From Streptomyces sp. NBC_01591 (GTDB lineage Bacteria; Actinomycetota; Actinomycetes; Streptomycetales; Streptomycetaceae): a stretch of DNA of 64,000 nucleotides. A program made the translations under genes and the position numbers. Below, one piece after another: positions 25,088 to 33,344 of the stretch (the first letter of the stretch is position 1; every line of letters begins with the position of its first letter). The DNA is taken from positions 186,001 to 250,000 of the forward strand of contig NZ_CP109328.1 of the NCBI RefSeq assembly GCF_035918155.1, given 5' to 3'. The notes under the pieces were generated by a model. That model saw only the letters and a list, made by a program, of their open reading frames with translations, made no database searches and was not told where the DNA came from.

Positions 25088-26949
25088 GCCTGTTCCCTCG
25101 GGCCCGTCGCGGGGGTAAGACCGGCGAATCTGGAGACGGTGCGGCTCCCTCAGGGGCGGGGGCGGCGCGCCGGGTGTCCGCCGGGGCGGGTTCGGTTGCG
25201 GCTGGCGGGGCGATCACTGGTTCTGCGCTGGGTGACAACAGCCGGGTCACGTATGTCGACAAGCAGTTCGTGGCGCAGAACGAAGTGCTGGTGGGGTGGC
25301 CGGTGGTGGTGGGGACGGTGCCGGTGCTGGCGTCCGCGTTCCAGCCGCGCGAGGTACTGCGTCAGGCGGTCGACGAGGCCCGCGGGCACGGCCGGAGCGT
25401 CGTGCTGGCGAGCGATACCCCGCTCGGTGAGCGGTCGCGGTCCGGTACGCGTGCGTCTGTGCAGGTGATGTCGGGCGGTGGCGGGGTGGGCAAGTCGCAG
25501 CTGGCCGCCGCCTACGCCCGTGAAGCGCTCGAAGATGGCGCCGATCTGGTGGTGTGGACGTCGGCGAACGATATCCAGCAGGTTCTGACCGTCTATGCGC
25601 AGGCCGCTGCGCTCGTGCAGGCGCCCGGCCTTACCGGCACGGACCTGGAAGCGGACGCACGGGCTTTCCTGAGCTGGCTTGCGGCCACCGACCGCCGGTG
25701 GCTGGTCGTCCTGGACAACATCACCGATCCGGATGAGATCGAGCCCTGGTGGCCGGACAGCCAGCGCGGCACCGGCTGGACCCTTGCCACCACCCGCCTC
25801 AAGGACCCGCGCCTGACCGGAGGCGGCCGGGCCCGCATCGACGTCGACGTCTACACCCCGGCCGAGGCAACCGGCTACCTCATCGCCCGCCTCGCCCACG
25901 ACCGCAAAGCCCACCTGGCCGACCACCGGGCCCCGGCCCTCGCCGAGGCACTCGGACACCTGCCGCTGGCGCTGGGACACGCCGCCGCCTACATGCTTCG
26001 CGAGAACACCTCCTGCAGCACCTACCTGGAACAGTTCACCGACCGCGCCACGCACCTGGACAAGGTTCTGCCGCACTGGGCGGACACCGAACGCTACGGC
26101 CGGCAGGTCACCACCACCCTGCTCCTCGCTCTCGACGCCACCGACCAGGACCCCCACGGCCCCCTGGCCCGCGCCGCCCTCCGCATCGCCGCCTACCTCG
26201 ACCCCGCCGGACAACCCGCCGCCCTGTGGACCACCAACGCCTTCCTCACCTATCTCACCCACCAGCAGCCCGCCGCCGTCCCAGCCCGACGGAAGCTCAG
26301 CCTGCGCCGCCGGCGCACAAACGCGGCACGGACCGTCACGGGTGACGAGGCAGCCGCGGCGCTGCGGCTCCTCGACCGGTACGGACTGATCACGTACGAC
26401 TCCACCGACAACCCCCGAGCGGTGCGTATCCACGCGCTCACCGCCCGGGCCGTACGCGAGACCATCCCTCAGGACCAGCAGCCGACGACCGTCATCACCG
26501 CCGCCGATGCCCTCGTCGAGATCTGGCCAGACTCTGACCACGCCCAGCGCGAACTGGCCGGCACACTACGCACCAACACGGACTCACTCACCACCCATGC
26601 CGGAGAGTCCCTATGGACGCCCGACGCCCACCCTGTGCTCTACCGCGCGGGAGCAAGCCTCCTCAATGCTCACCTGCACAGCGCTTCCTCGACGTACTGG
26701 GAACAAATGGTCGCCGACTGCGAGCAGCTGCTGGGCAACGAACACCCCGACACCCTGAACGCCCGCGCCAACCTCGCCACCTCCTACCGGCAGGCCGGGC
26801 GCACCAACAACGCCATCGAAATTGAAGAACACGTCCTCACCGAGTACGAGCGACTACTCGGCAACGAACACCCCGATACTCGTTCTGCTCGTGATGTGCT
26901 GTCCCGGTGGCGGTCGGCGGGGGATGGTCTTGGGGAGTCTCCGTTATAA
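25084..26949 (+). CDS. NLR-like NB-ARC ATPase with N-terminal signalling motif (pair B)
   Basis: 621 residues. One motif copy, SVAAGGAITGSALGDNSRVT (37-56), precedes the NB-ARC domain: P-loop GGGGVGKS (131-138), Walker B RWLVVLDNITD (205-215), LATTRLKDPR, and ALGHLPLALGHAAAYM. A winged-helix region follows (AAALRLLDRYGLITYDS, AVRIHALTARAVRETIP). The C-terminus has only about two TPR-like units (LLGNEHPDTLNARANLATSY, LLGNEHPDTRSARDVLSRW) and then stops, so the sensor arm is much shorter than in pair A. It may be truncated. Co-translated with the membrane protein. Confidence 0.83.
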   Translation: MSLFPRARRGGKTGESGDGAAPSGAGAARRVSAGAGSVAAGGAITGSALGDNSRVTYVDKQFVAQNEVLVGWPVVVGTVPVLASAFQPREVLRQAVDEARGHGRSVVLASDTPLGERSRSGTRASVQVMSGGGGVGKSQLAAAYAREALEDGADLVVWTSANDIQQVLTVYAQAAALVQAPGLTGTDLEADARAFLSWLAATDRRWLVVLDNITDPDEIEPWWPDSQRGTGWTLATTRLKDPRLTGGGRARIDVDVYTPAEATGYLIARLAHDRKAHLADHRAPALAEALGHLPLALGHAAAYMLRENTSCSTYLEQFTDRATHLDKVLPHWADTERYGRQVTTTLLLALDATDQDPHGPLARAALRIAAYLDPAGQPAALWTTNAFLTYLTHQQPAAVPARRKLSLRRRRTNAARTVTGDEAAAALRLLDRYGLITYDSTDNPRAVRIHALTARAVRETIPQDQQPTTVITAADALVEIWPDSDHAQRELAGTLRTNTDSLTTHAGESLWTPDAHPVLYRAGASLLNAHLHSASSTYWEQMVADCEQLLGNEHPDTLNARANLATSYRQAGRTNNAIEIEEHVLTEYERLLGNEHPDTRSARDVLSRWRSAGDGLGESPL

Positions 26950-27253
26950 ACGGGGCCGCTCGGTTCGTGCAGGCGGTGGCGCCAGGCGGGAGTGTCCGTG
27001 CGATCCACCGACGGCGGGCGGACGGCCGCGTTCGAGTCCGTGGCCGGGCCTCCAACTGTTCCGGCCGATCCGAGCGCGGTGGCGGAGCTCTTGCCTGAGC
27101 GCTGTCCCCCACATCGCGCTCGCGGTCACCCTGGCCAGCGCCGACCTGGACTGATCGGCAGCCCCTGCACCTCCACTCGCCAACCGGGCCAGCATCCTCG
27201 GACAACGGTTGCCTCGGCGTCGCCCCCTGACCAGCAGTCAGGCACGGGCACCC
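26950..27253. other. non-coding interval after pair B
   Basis: No gene supported. Open frames here are GC-driven. The abrupt end of pair B's repeat arm falls at its left edge, which could be a deletion junction. Confidence 0.4.
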
Positions 27254-27580
27254 TCACCGCATCCGGGTCACAGTGAGGGTGCCGTGCCGGCCGGACCCGG
27301 CCAGCACCTCCACAACCAGGTCCGTCTCCACCCGTGTGTACGGCTCGCCCTCTGCCCGCCGCTCCCCCACCACCGCCGCGCCACTCAACGCCTCACCGAC
27401 ACGAGCCGCAAGAACGGGCTCCAGGCGCGCGGACACCCGGGCCAGCCCGCCCTCGTCCCCCACCGCCAGGACCAGATGATGCGGCCTGAGCCAGGGGCCG
27501 GTGAACCCCAGCACCAAGGCGTCAACCGTGTCCGCGTGCCGAACTTTCACCCTTAACTGCACCACTGGGAGAACCGCCAA
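27254..27580 (-). pseudogene. C-terminal fragment resembling an ATP-dependent DNA ligase
   Basis: Encodes KVRHADTVDALVLGFTGPWL, RPHHLVLAVGDEGGLARVS, EPYTRVETDLVVEVLAGSG and HGTLTVTRMR. This order and wording resemble the C-terminal OB-fold region of Streptomyces ATP-dependent ligases. The nucleotidyltransferase domain with the catalytic Lys is absent, so it is a fragment. The assignment rests on remembered family resemblance and should be tested. Confidence 0.45.
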
Positions 27581-27591
27581 TGCGCGAATCT

Positions 27592-27605
27592 GTGTCGGCC
27601 GACAC
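27592..27605. promoter_or_regulatory. 14-bp perfect palindrome upstream of the HEPN gene
   Basis: GTGTCGGCCGACAC, 160 bases before the HEPN start and next to the TTCAGT repeats. A plausible operator for an unknown dimeric regulator. Confidence 0.45.
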
Positions 27606-27610
27606 GGCAG

Positions 27611-27676
27611 ACTTCAGTAGCGCACGGAAGATTTCAGTCGGTCCTTCAGTACCGCACCGAACGCTTCAGTACGCAG
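27611..27676 (+). repeat. TTCAGT repeat cluster upstream of the HEPN gene
   Basis: Four TTCAGT words in about 60 bases. Units 1 and 3 align over 20 bases (CTTCAGTAGCGCACGGAAGA versus CTTCAGTACCGCACCGAACG). It includes CGCACGGAAGATTTCAGT (27621-27638), repeated exactly downstream of the gene at 28890-28907. TGAGGACCGACAATC at 27732-27746 is likewise repeated at 28943-28957. Confidence 0.8.
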
Positions 27677-27764
27677 ACGCGTTGAGCAGGGCGCCCTGGA
27701 CGTACAGTCCGTGGCTCAGAGGGAGAGACAGTGAGGACCGACAATCAATCAGCCTGGGGGTGGA

Positions 27765-28793
27765 ATGGGTAACAGAGATCCGTTCGATGGGGTGCCCTAC
27801 GACAGAGTGTCCCTTGGCCGACGCATTGTTGAGCGCCCTGACGTCACCTTCCGCCCCGTCCGCAACGGGATCGACTACCTTCTGAGCGCAGTGGAGCACT
27901 TGACGGCCCGCAGGCATCGCGACCTCTTTCCTGCCGACCGCGACCTCAAGTACGGAGTCCTGCACCTCCACGCCGCCACAGAGATCCTGCTCAAGGCGCG
28001 GCTTGAGGTAGAACACTGGAGCCTCGTCTTCGCCGACCCCGGGAAGGCGACCCTCGCCAACTTTCAGGCCGGCAGCTTCAACAGCACGACGGTGGACGGC
28101 GCCATCGCCCGGCTGCGCGACATCGCGCAGGTCGAGATCAGCGACAAGACCCGACAGGCGATCAAGCGGTTGGGGGATACACGCAACGCGTTCACGCACT
28201 ACGGCCACTCCGTGCCCGCGCTCGTGGTGGAATCCCGTTCGGCCGAAGTGCTGGCCTTCTTGATCGAGTTCATTGAGGAGGAGCTGCACGTTCCTACCAA
28301 TGACTTCGACGAGGAGTTCGACACCTCCATGCGGCGCATCCGGGCCGTCCTGGGCAACATCGATTCCCTTGTCGCAGATCGCATGCGGGACGTCGACGCG
28401 GAGCTCAAGGGCGAACTTCTAGAAAACACCATTATGTGCCCGGCCTGTCGGCAGTTCGCTGTACTCGTAGGCAGTCAACCGCAGTGCCGCTTCTGCCTGC
28501 AAGCCTGGACGCCCCGAGACCTGGCCTCTGAGTACGTCGTGCTGGTCACAGGCCCAGACGACGGACAAGTCATCCCGTGCGAGGACTGTGCGTCGGGAGA
28601 ACGGGGGGTGGGCGACGAGCGCACGCTGGTCTTCCACGTGGCCACCGCGGACAACCCGCAGGATGACGGGAAAGCGCTGTGCTTCAAGTGCGGCACCAAG
28701 TACATGAGGCGCGAGAGGGTCGTCTACGACCATGCCAGCGACGCCTTTGCGGAGCATGCCCCGACCGAACGAACCCCCGATGAGCAGCACTGA
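27765..28793 (+). CDS. predicted HEPN-domain RNase with two zinc ribbons
   Basis: 342 residues from ATG 27765. The N-terminal half is helical, with an ATEILLKARLEVEHW helix and the HEPN catalytic motif RNAFTH (Arg140, Asn141, His145; RNxxxH). The C-terminal half has CPAC...CRFC (225-244) and CEDC...CFKC (272-309), two four-Cys metal-binding clusters. HEPN proteins are mostly metal-independent RNases of toxin-antitoxin, phage-defence and CRISPR systems. The zinc ribbons would provide nucleic-acid or partner binding. No antitoxin-like gene is adjacent. Direct repeats lie on both sides, and the promoter region has a palindrome. Toxin or defence use is inference. Confidence 0.65.
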   Translation: MGNRDPFDGVPYDRVSLGRRIVERPDVTFRPVRNGIDYLLSAVEHLTARRHRDLFPADRDLKYGVLHLHAATEILLKARLEVEHWSLVFADPGKATLANFQAGSFNSTTVDGAIARLRDIAQVEISDKTRQAIKRLGDTRNAFTHYGHSVPALVVESRSAEVLAFLIEFIEEELHVPTNDFDEEFDTSMRRIRAVLGNIDSLVADRMRDVDAELKGELLENTIMCPACRQFAVLVGSQPQCRFCLQAWTPRDLASEYVVLVTGPDDGQVIPCEDCASGERGVGDERTLVFHVATADNPQDDGKALCFKCGTKYMRRERVVYDHASDAFAEHAPTERTPDEQH

Positions 28794-28889
28794 CCGGCCT
28801 ACCCAGGCCACGCGTCCGGCGAGTCTGCGGTGCGCACTGTCAGATCTGCACGCTGAAGTCTTTCGTACGCCCGACCGCCCGCCAGTCAC

Positions 28890-28957
28890 CGCACGGAAGA
28901 TTTCAGTGCCCAGGCCAGGGCACCGGCGACTGAAATCTGTGATGAGGACCGACAATC
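28890..28957 (+). repeat. downstream repeat block of the HEPN gene with 10-bp inverted repeat
   Basis: Contains the second copies of CGCACGGAAGATTTCAGT and TGAGGACCGACAATC. AGATTTCAGT (28898-28907) and ACTGAAATCT (28929-28938) form a perfect 10-bp inverted repeat around a 21-base loop, which could fold in RNA or bind a dimer. Confidence 0.75.
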
Positions 28958-28990
28958 TGCACGCCCGCGGGCCGGATTCGCAGGACGAGA

Positions 28991-29416
28991 TCACGGCCGC
29001 CATGTGCGTCGGCGGACCGACGCCGACGCAGGCGTGCTGCCTTCGCGCTGGGACTCGTGCCAGCGCAGCCGCTCCCGCCGAAGACGGCGCCGCAGCCTCT
29101 CTCGCCTGATTCGCTTGCCGCACGCGCTGCCTGCGACCAGGAGCAGCAGCAACGCCAGCAGGGCGGCCATGACCGCCTGGGCCGTGCAGGCTATAGGCAG
29201 ATCAGCCCAGGACAAGCCGTAGGCGATCACTGCCGAACATGCCGACCCCGTGCTCAGCACCAGCACGTACCGGCCCGTCGGATCAGGCACCGACTGCCCC
29301 TGGGCGGCCCACTGCTTGAGGCCTTCCACGAACCAGAAGCCGACCAACCCCAGGGCTCCGAGCGCTGACAGCAGCACGGCCAAGCCTAGGTCCGCAAGGA
29401 ACTCCATGTTCGCCAT
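28991..29416 (-). CDS. small integral membrane protein, unknown
   Basis: About 140 residues with three predicted helices: FLADLGLAVLLSALGALGLV, VLVLSTGSACSAVIAYGLSW and AVMAALLALLLLLVAGSACG. They are followed by a strongly basic cytoplasmic tail (RIRRERLRRRLRRERLRW). The start could be 29416 or the internal Met at 29407. It converges with the HEPN gene across the repeat block, and no functional link is visible. The family is not recognised. Confidence 0.5.
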   Translation of the reverse strand: MANMEFLADLGLAVLLSALGALGLVGFWFVEGLKQWAAQGQSVPDPTGRYVLVLSTGSACSAVIAYGLSWADLPIACTAQAVMAALLALLLLLVAGSACGKRIRRERLRRRLRRERLRWHESQREGSTPASASVRRRTWRP

Positions 29417-29512
29417 GCTCTGGCAGGCGGCCAGCAGCCCGCCAGAGTACGGCTACTCAGGTACTCAGTTTGCAGGGCTTCACCAGAAGGTGCTGCACCA
29501 TCCGGAGAACCA

Positions 29513-29730
29513 CTAGCCCCGTATTTCGCGGGTCGCTGATTCGGCTGGAGAGCGGGGCCGGGCAGTGTCCGGCACGGGCCTGTCAACGTTCGATCGGGTG
29601 TGTCGATGACTTCCCGGTCCCCGCGGCCACGAACGGAACGCCCCCGTATGGAGTGCGTGATCGAGTCCGTGGTGACCAAGCGTTTGGGCGCTCTGCCCGT
29701 CGCTGCCGAGTTTCTGCGCCGGCTGGATGT
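29513..29730 (+). mobile_element. IS1634-like element, 5'-end fragment
   Basis: CTAG followed by the inverted-repeat end (CCCGTATTTCGCGGGTCGCT) and the first codons of the transposase (MTSRSPRPRTERPRMECVIE), then cut after the codons for FLRRLDV. It is in opposite orientation to the full element at 30650-32446 and almost identical to that element's right end. Confidence 0.85.
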
Positions 29731-29935
29731 CAAGGGCCGGAAGCCCCCCGCTTCCGCTGGACGCTCGCCCGGTGAGGGGTACGCGGCCGCGCCGGGGGAT
29801 GACCACGGGGAGTCGTCGCCCTGCGCGCGGCTGCGGGAGCTCGATGAGAACTGCACGATGCGGCGATGAGTTTTCCCGGCCCGGCCGGTCTACGGTTCGT
29901 CAGGTGATCAGAAAGTGCGAAGCAGGAGGAGCGAC
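29731..29935. other. short junction region before reductase gene
   Basis: About 200 bases of unassigned sequence. A minus-strand reading (LIELPQPRAGRRLPVVIPRR) looks weakly protein-like but has no start. The ribosome binding site AGGAGG of the next gene is at its end. Confidence 0.35.
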
Positions 29936-30580
29936 ATGAGCCAGTTGCTGCGGGTCCAGAACTTCACCGTCTCGAGCGACGGGTTCGGCGCCGGCGAGGG
30001 CCAGAGCCTCGAGAAGCCGTTCGGCCATGCCGATCCGGGGAACTTGCTCGCCTGGGCCTTTGCCACCGACCACCCACCCATCAACCGCTCCGAACCCGGT
30101 GGCCGAGGTCTGGACGACTACTTCACGCGGGACTACGCCCGCAACATCGGCGCCGAGATCATGGGCCGCAACAAGTTCGGGCCGCAGCGCGGGCCCTGGC
30201 AGGACCACGAGTGGCAGGGATGGTGGGGTGACGAGCCCCCGTTCCACACGCCGGTGTTCGTCATGACGCACCACAAGCGCCCGTCGTTCACGCTCTCCGA
30301 CACCACGTTCCACTTCGTCGACGGCGACCCGGCCGCGGTGCTCGCCCAGGCGAAGGAGGCAGCGCAGGGCCAGGACGTCCGGCTTGGCGGTGGGGCCACG
30401 ATCATCCGGCAGTTCCTCGAGGCCGACCTCCTCGACACCTTGCATGTGGCGGTCGCGCCGACGAAGCTCGGCTCCGGGGCCCGGCTGTGGGAGTCCCCTG
30501 ATGAGCTGCTCGACCGGTTCCACCAGGACGTCGTGCCCAGCCCGAGCGGCGTGACGCACCACCTGTTCTGGCGGAAGTGA
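29936..30580 (+). CDS. RibD C-terminal / dihydrofolate-reductase-like protein
   Basis: 214 residues from ATG 29936 with a strong AGGAGG. RibD_C/DHFR fold: LRVQNFTVSSDGFGAGEGQS at the start, EIMGRNKFGPQRGPW, TPVFVMTHHKRPSF, and the NADPH-binding strand-turn VRLGGGATIIRQFLEADLL with LHVAVAPTKLGSGARLW at the end. These stand-alone reductases are common and mostly uncharacterised NAD(P)H-dependent enzymes. The gene sits between two inverted copies of the same IS end, so it may travel as cargo of a composite element. Confidence 0.85.
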   Translation: MSQLLRVQNFTVSSDGFGAGEGQSLEKPFGHADPGNLLAWAFATDHPPINRSEPGGRGLDDYFTRDYARNIGAEIMGRNKFGPQRGPWQDHEWQGWWGDEPPFHTPVFVMTHHKRPSFTLSDTTFHFVDGDPAAVLAQAKEAAQGQDVRLGGGATIIRQFLEADLLDTLHVAVAPTKLGSGARLWESPDELLDRFHQDVVPSPSGVTHHLFWRK

Positions 30581-30649
30581 GGCCGGACCAGCCGGCCGGC
30601 GCGGGCTCCGTCACCGGCGCCCGCGGCATGGCCGCTGCCCAGCGGCGTC

Positions 30650-32446
30650 CTAGCCTCGCATTTCGCGGGTCGCTGCGGGTGCTGTTCAGGTCTGCAGCCA
30701 GCGTGGGCGTCGCACGTCGAGTCCCAGCAGATCGAGGAGGTCGACCTGGACGACCTGGCTGAGGATGATGGTGGGCGGGTCGGTGGCTCCGCGGATGCGT
30801 AGCTGGAGCTCACCGAGGTGATGCAGGATCATCCGGCCCGTGGGCCGCACTCGGCGGCGGCCCGGGTAGATCCCTGGCATCGTGCCGTCTCCATCGCGTT
30901 CCAGCGCCTGCCGTACCTGCCGCTCGATCAGGCAGAACACCAGCAGGGCCAGGCAGATCACCTGGACGAGGGCGGCGACGCGCCGGTTGTGCTGGACGAA
31001 CACCGGGGTGACCGCCAGCGTCCCCTTGAAGTCGCCGTAGCGGCGCTCGGCGTCGCCCTGTCCTTTATAGTCCAGCAGGACTTGGGCGGGGGTGGCCTGC
31101 TCGACCGGGCGGGAGGCGATCAGCGCGTACCAGCCGTCGGCCGCCGCCTGCACGGCCAGCACCTGCTCGTCGAAGTGCCAGGCCAGGGTCGGCCGGCCCT
31201 CCTCGTCGGTGCCGATCTCGGTGCGTAGGCAGGAGGCGACCCTGCGGGTCTTGGCGATTACCCCGACCCGGGCGGCGAGCTTCTCAGCCGTGTTGTAGTA
31301 GCGGCCACTGGCCCCGCGCTGCACCTTCTCCAGTTCGGCTGTGGCCTTGGCCAGCCGCTTGGTGCGCGCTTGGCGCTGGCCGGCGGCGTTACCGGTGGAA
31401 TGCACCAGGATCCGGCGCACCTGTAGCACCGGATCGCGCTTGCGGGGCCCGGGGATGCGCTGGATGTCCTGAAGGACGCGGTAGTGCCCGCGCTGCTCGG
31501 GCGGCAGGTGCTCCTCCCGCTCGGCGGTGTAGTCCACCGGCGCGGCCTGCTGGAGGTCCAGGCCGGCCCAGAACTCGTCGCTGATCTTGGACGCCGGTAC
31601 CGGCGCGATGAAGTCCACCTCGGCGGCCAGCAGCGCACCGATGTTGCCCCAGGAGTACAGCTTGGAGTCCGCGACCATCAGCAGGCGTCGCTCGCCGGCG
31701 AGTGCCTTGAGGGCCTGTATCGCGCCGACGACCTGGGAGACCTCCCCGGCGCCGCCGGAAAGGACGCGGGAGAAGACCGGGACGCCGCCGTCGGCGGCCA
31801 CCCCGATGCCGGCCTGGACCTGCTTCAAGTCCACCCGCCGGTCCTTGGGATGCCCGAACTTGACCATCGGGTAGTCCTCGTCCTGCCCGGCCTCGGGGTA
31901 GGCGCCGTGCACGGACATGCTCGTCATATCCCAGTGGATGCGGGCCACATCGATGCCGAAGCCGGCGATCGCGGCCGCCCCGACGCTGCCGGCAAGCCGG
32001 TCCAGGTGCGGAGCGATGGCGTCCAGAGCACGCGCCAGGCGGTCGTCACCCAGCAGGTCGGCCTCGACGCCGAAGACCTCCTCCACCGCCCAGCTGCGGG
32101 CCCAGTCCCCGACCCTGAACAGCGGCGCCGGAGCGGTCAGCCGGTTGGCCACCAGCACCTCGATCACCTGGCCGTGCGTCAGCTCCGCCCGGGGATCGGG
32201 CGGGCAAAGGGCATCGACGATCCCCGCAACGTCCAGCCGGCGCAGAAACTCGGCAGCGACGGGCAGAGCGCCCAAACGCTTGGTCACCACGGACTCGATC
32301 ACGCACTCCATACGGGGGCGTTCCGTTCGTGGCCGCGGGGACCGGGAAGTCATCGACACACCCGATCGAACGTTGACAGGCCCGTGCCGGACACTGCCCG
32401 GCCCCGCTCTCCAGCCGAATCAGCGACCCGCGAAATACGGGACTAG
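30650..32446 (-). mobile_element. IS1634-like insertion sequence (complete)
   Basis: About 1.8 kb. The ends are CTAGCCTCGCATTTCGCGGG and the complement of CTAGTCCCGTATTTCGCGGG. CTAG flanks both sides, consistent with a 4-bp target duplication or target preference. It encodes one long transposase. Its right end matches the fragment at 29513 better than its own left end. Confidence 0.88.
30686..32359 (-). CDS. IS1634-family (IS4-like) transposase
   Basis: 557 residues. The N-terminal DUF4277-type domain covers VVTKRLGALPVAAEFLRRLD and HGQVIEVLVANRLTAPAPLF. The DDE core has IHWDMTSMSVHGAYP (first Asp), RRLLMVADSKLYSWGNIGAL (second Asp) and the C-terminal YREK-like region YKGQGDAERRYGDFKGTLAV (Glu). 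Length and all segments are as expected for a complete enzyme, with no visible lesion. It may mobilise both the IS and the larger unit from 29513 to 32446. Confidence 0.9.
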   Translation of the reverse strand: MSMTSRSPRPRTERPRMECVIESVVTKRLGALPVAAEFLRRLDVAGIVDALCPPDPRAELTHGQVIEVLVANRLTAPAPLFRVGDWARSWAVEEVFGVEADLLGDDRLARALDAIAPHLDRLAGSVGAAAIAGFGIDVARIHWDMTSMSVHGAYPEAGQDEDYPMVKFGHPKDRRVDLKQVQAGIGVAADGGVPVFSRVLSGGAGEVSQVVGAIQALKALAGERRLLMVADSKLYSWGNIGALLAAEVDFIAPVPASKISDEFWAGLDLQQAAPVDYTAEREEHLPPEQRGHYRVLQDIQRIPGPRKRDPVLQVRRILVHSTGNAAGQRQARTKRLAKATAELEKVQRGASGRYYNTAEKLAARVGVIAKTRRVASCLRTEIGTDEEGRPTLAWHFDEQVLAVQAAADGWYALIASRPVEQATPAQVLLDYKGQGDAERRYGDFKGTLAVTPVFVQHNRRVAALVQVICLALLVFCLIERQVRQALERDGDGTMPGIYPGRRRVRPTGRMILHHLGELQLRIRGATDPPTIILSQVVQVDLLDLLGLDVRRPRWLQT

Positions 32447-33127
32447 CCGCCTTCGCCTACGACCTTCGGCAGCTCGGCGAGGGCAAGATCCCCATACCGG
32501 TCATTGCTGAGCGCAGCTCCGTTTCCCGGGCGGCCCTCTACGCGGCCATCTCAGGAACACGGCTTCCGTCCAGCAAGACAGTTGCCACGCTCGTCAAGTG
32601 GTGGGCAGGGGATCCGTCTGCCGAGTTCAAAACGGATGAGGGCCATCTCGCGGACCCTGTGTGGGGCTGGACCGTCCTTCTCCCACGGGACCACCCGTCA
32701 CGGAAGACGATCTCGAACTGGGAGCGGCGCTATCGGAACCTGGTCAAGGAGCTTGACGAGGGACGGGTCCATAAACCGGCCGCTGCCCCCGTGAGAATCG
32801 CTGTCCCTCCGGAGCAGCAGAAGTTCATCGACGAGCTGCAGAAGCTCATCGACTCAACAGACCTGCAAGACAGCCGCTGGCTGCTCTTCGGCGAGCTGAA
32901 CCGCAAAGTCACCAGCTACCTTGCTGGCAACTGTCTTCCCGAGAACAGAAACATCTCCCGAATCGTCGTGACTTGCCTTGAGACCCAGGGTTCGAACTTG
33001 ACCCTGACGACCCGAACGATGATGAGGAGTGGGCCTTGGCGTTCGAGACGATAGATGACCTCAAAGAGCTGGTCGCTGAAGCTCGTGTTGCCCGGGCCCG
33101 GGAACGACGAAAGGCTCGCGGAGGATG
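32443..33127 (+). pseudogene. HTH (XRE-like) protein, 5'-truncated by the IS1634 unit
   Basis: The frame enters directly from the IS end: LAAFAYDLRQLGEG, then an HTH segment VIAERSSVSRAALYAAISG with TRLPSSKTVATLVKWWAG, and a helical C-terminal half (PPEQQKFIDELQKLIDSTDL, WLLFGELNRKVTSYLAG). It stops at 33054. A neighbouring frame continues with FELDPDDPNDDEEWALAFET and DLKELVAEARVARARERR to 33127, so a frameshift near 32990 or a separate small gene is possible. Left-flank sequence before 29513 gives a compatible frame when joined at CTAG, but no start codon is seen there. Confidence 0.55.
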
Positions 33128-33279
33128 ATGTCTTGATCCCCTCACTCAACTCGTCGACATCGCCGTCCGTGGCGTTACCCATCTGCCGTGCTCGACCGGA
33201 TTGGATCGTTCGGCAGGACCTCACAGGCGCAAGAGGAAGACAAGCGCGCCCGCCTGACGGCCTGTCGGCCGAACGCGAA

Positions 33280-33310
33280 CCGCCCCGGGCTTTGGGGAGA
33301 CCCGGGGCGG
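33280..33310. terminator. 10-bp hairpin between convergent genes
   Basis: CCGCCCCGGG, 11-base loop, CCCGGGGCGG. It lies between a plus-strand remnant and the minus-strand HTH gene, so it is a likely bidirectional terminator. Confidence 0.7.
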
Positions 33311-33344
33311 CTAACAGGCGCTCAGAGCGGCCTACAGGGCCGTT

